Positions 6,533 to 7,210 of a stretch of DNA of 7,210 nucleotides are shown here, in pieces (position 1 is the stretch's first letter; each line of letters starts with the position of its first letter). This stretch comes from Bacteroidota bacterium (GTDB lineage Bacteria; Bacteroidota; Bacteroidia; UBA7662; CANHCV01). The notes under the pieces were generated by a model that did not search any database, was not told the DNA's origin, and saw only the letters and a list, made by a program, of their open reading frames with translations. The stretch is taken from contig JAIYBD010000113.1 of NCBI GenBank assembly GCA_027488715.1, positions 1 through 7,210 on the forward strand, read 5' to 3'. The translations under genes and the position numbers were made by a program.

Positions 6533-7039
6533 ATGATATTTGAAGAAAAACAGCGTTTCAAGCAGTGGTGGATGATTTTGTTGATGGGAGGAGTGTCGGC
6601 CATGGTGTATTATGGATCAGTTTCTCAGTGGATCACAGGAGTTCCATTTGGAGACAAACCGTTGAGCGACATGGGTCTACTCTTTCCGGTGGTTCTTATT
6701 TCCATCGTTAATTTGGGGATGTTTGCCGGTGGATTAACGACGAAGATTGATGAACAAGGCATTGTTGTTCGGTTCACACCGTTCATTTGGAAGGAGAAGA
6801 AATACGATTGGAGCGATTTGGCTGAAGTGAAAGTGCGGGAATACAGGCCGTTAGCCGAATATGGAGGATGGGGAGTTCGGGGGTTTGGTAAAAACCGGGC
6901 GTTGAATGTATCTGGAAATTTTGGATTGCAGTTGGTAATGAAGGATGGATCGAGGATGTTGATTGGCTCGCAAAGGCCGCAAGAATTGGAGGATTTTCTG
7001 AAAAACTTGGCAGCGGCCAAGGGGATTCTTACGGTATAA
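6533..7039 (+). CDS. Small membrane protein with two transmembrane helices and a PH-like C-terminal domain (DUF6141-like)
   Basis: A 168-residue protein. An amphipathic N-terminus (FEEKQRFKQWW) leads into transmembrane helix 1 at about 12-30, then a short loop with PFGDKPLSDM (38-47), then helix 2 at about 48-69. The rest (70-160) is a soluble beta-rich domain: IDEQGIVVRFTPF (72-84), a YDWSDLAEVKVREY strand pair (91-104), the striking EYGGWGVR (109-116), NVSGNFGLQL (125-134) and IGSQRPQELEDFL (144-156). This resembles bacterial PH-like domains and the uncharacterised Bacteroidota family I recall as DUF6141; that name is from memory and should be checked. It probably sits in the inner membrane with the domain in the cytoplasm. 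It lies one base after the DUF5686 stop (TAACATG), so it is almost certainly co-transcribed. Function is unknown. Confidence 0.82.
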   Translation: MIFEEKQRFKQWWMILLMGGVSAMVYYGSVSQWITGVPFGDKPLSDMGLLFPVVLISIVNLGMFAGGLTTKIDEQGIVVRFTPFIWKEKKYDWSDLAEVKVREYRPLAEYGGWGVRGFGKNRALNVSGNFGLQLVMKDGSRMLIGSQRPQELEDFLKNLAAAKGILTV

Positions 7040-7066
7040 AAAATTGTTTGATTTTTGTTTCTGAAC

Positions 7067-7086
7067 GGATCAATACGGGTTGATCC
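7067..7086. other. Short hairpin after the plus-strand operon
   Basis: GGATCAA (7067-7073) and TTGATCC (7080-7086) pair perfectly over 7 bp with a 6-nt loop, 28 bp after the last stop codon. There is no T tract on either side, so it is not a standard intrinsic terminator. It may protect the 3' end of the message or may be chance. Confidence 0.3.
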
Positions 7087-7130
7087 AATAACCCAACCGA
7101 AACCTCTCACAAAAAAATAAATTTCACATC

Positions 7131-7210
7131 AGGGACCACCCTTCGACTTTGCTCGGGGACCACCCGATAAGAAATTGAACATCAAGCAAACGGGGGCTGC
7201 CCTTCGGCAC
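7131..7210. repeat. REP-like intergenic repeat sequence, cut by the window edge
   Basis: GGGACCACCC occurs twice (7132-7141 and 7156-7165), flanking a CTTCGACTTTGCTC core. The CCCTTCGAC...GCTC-GGG pattern is of the kind seen as dispersed intergenic repeats in many Bacteroidota genomes (recognised from memory). A related GCTGCCCTTCGGCA segment with a 4-bp TGCC/GGCA stem lies at 7196-7209 and runs to the window end, suggesting a second unit. It is G/C-richer than the DNA just before it and has no coding frame. Confidence 0.5.

Noticed and set aside
6625..7110. A 161-codon minus-strand ORF opposite the small membrane protein
   Set aside because: The plus-strand frame has clear membrane helices, a conserved EYGGWGVR motif and a strong ribosome binding site. 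The antisense frame has nothing recognisable.

Overview
The window looks like an ordinary chromosomal stretch from a member of the Bacteroidota, probably Flavobacteriia/Sphingobacteriia-like. The evidence is an outer-membrane protein of the DUF5686 type with an N-terminal carboxypeptidase-regulatory-like domain, a topoisomerase I whose C-terminus carries repeats instead of zinc fingers, TAnnTTTG-like promoter boxes, and start codons that mostly lack a Shine-Dalgarno sequence. I recognise no mobile element, CRISPR array, defence island, rRNA or tRNA.

Layout. Bases 1-283 hold the C-terminal end of a plus-strand gene of unknown function. It runs convergently into a minus-strand pair: topA (3650 down to 1152), then a SirB1/transglutaminase-like gene (1155 down to 280). 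The pair overlaps in an ATGA junction, so the second gene is probably translationally coupled to topA. The two convergent genes share a TTAA at 280-283, leaving no room for a terminator between them.

A 418-bp divergent intergenic region (3651-4068) follows. It contains a textbook intrinsic terminator on the minus strand (3747 down to 3711) with no recognisable minus-strand gene feeding it. This is the best lead in the window for something unannotated, possibly a small RNA of roughly 85 nt or longer. The region also holds promoter-like boxes close to both flanking start codons, a perfect 12-bp palindrome and a long-range inverted repeat.

On the plus strand, a DUF5686 outer-membrane beta-barrel protein (4069-6531) is followed after one base by a small two-helix membrane protein (6533-7039). 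The second start is preceded by a perfect AGGAGG, which is unusual for this phylum. The last 171 bp are non-coding and contain repeated GGGACCACCC / CCCTTCG-type sequence resembling dispersed REP-like intergenic repeats.

Functionally, topA relaxes negative supercoils. The SirB1-like protein may act in protein interaction, because its transglutaminase fold appears to lack the catalytic cysteine. The plus-strand pair is an envelope module of unknown role. I found no convincing novel multi-gene system; the orphan terminator and its putative small RNA are the main item worth checking.
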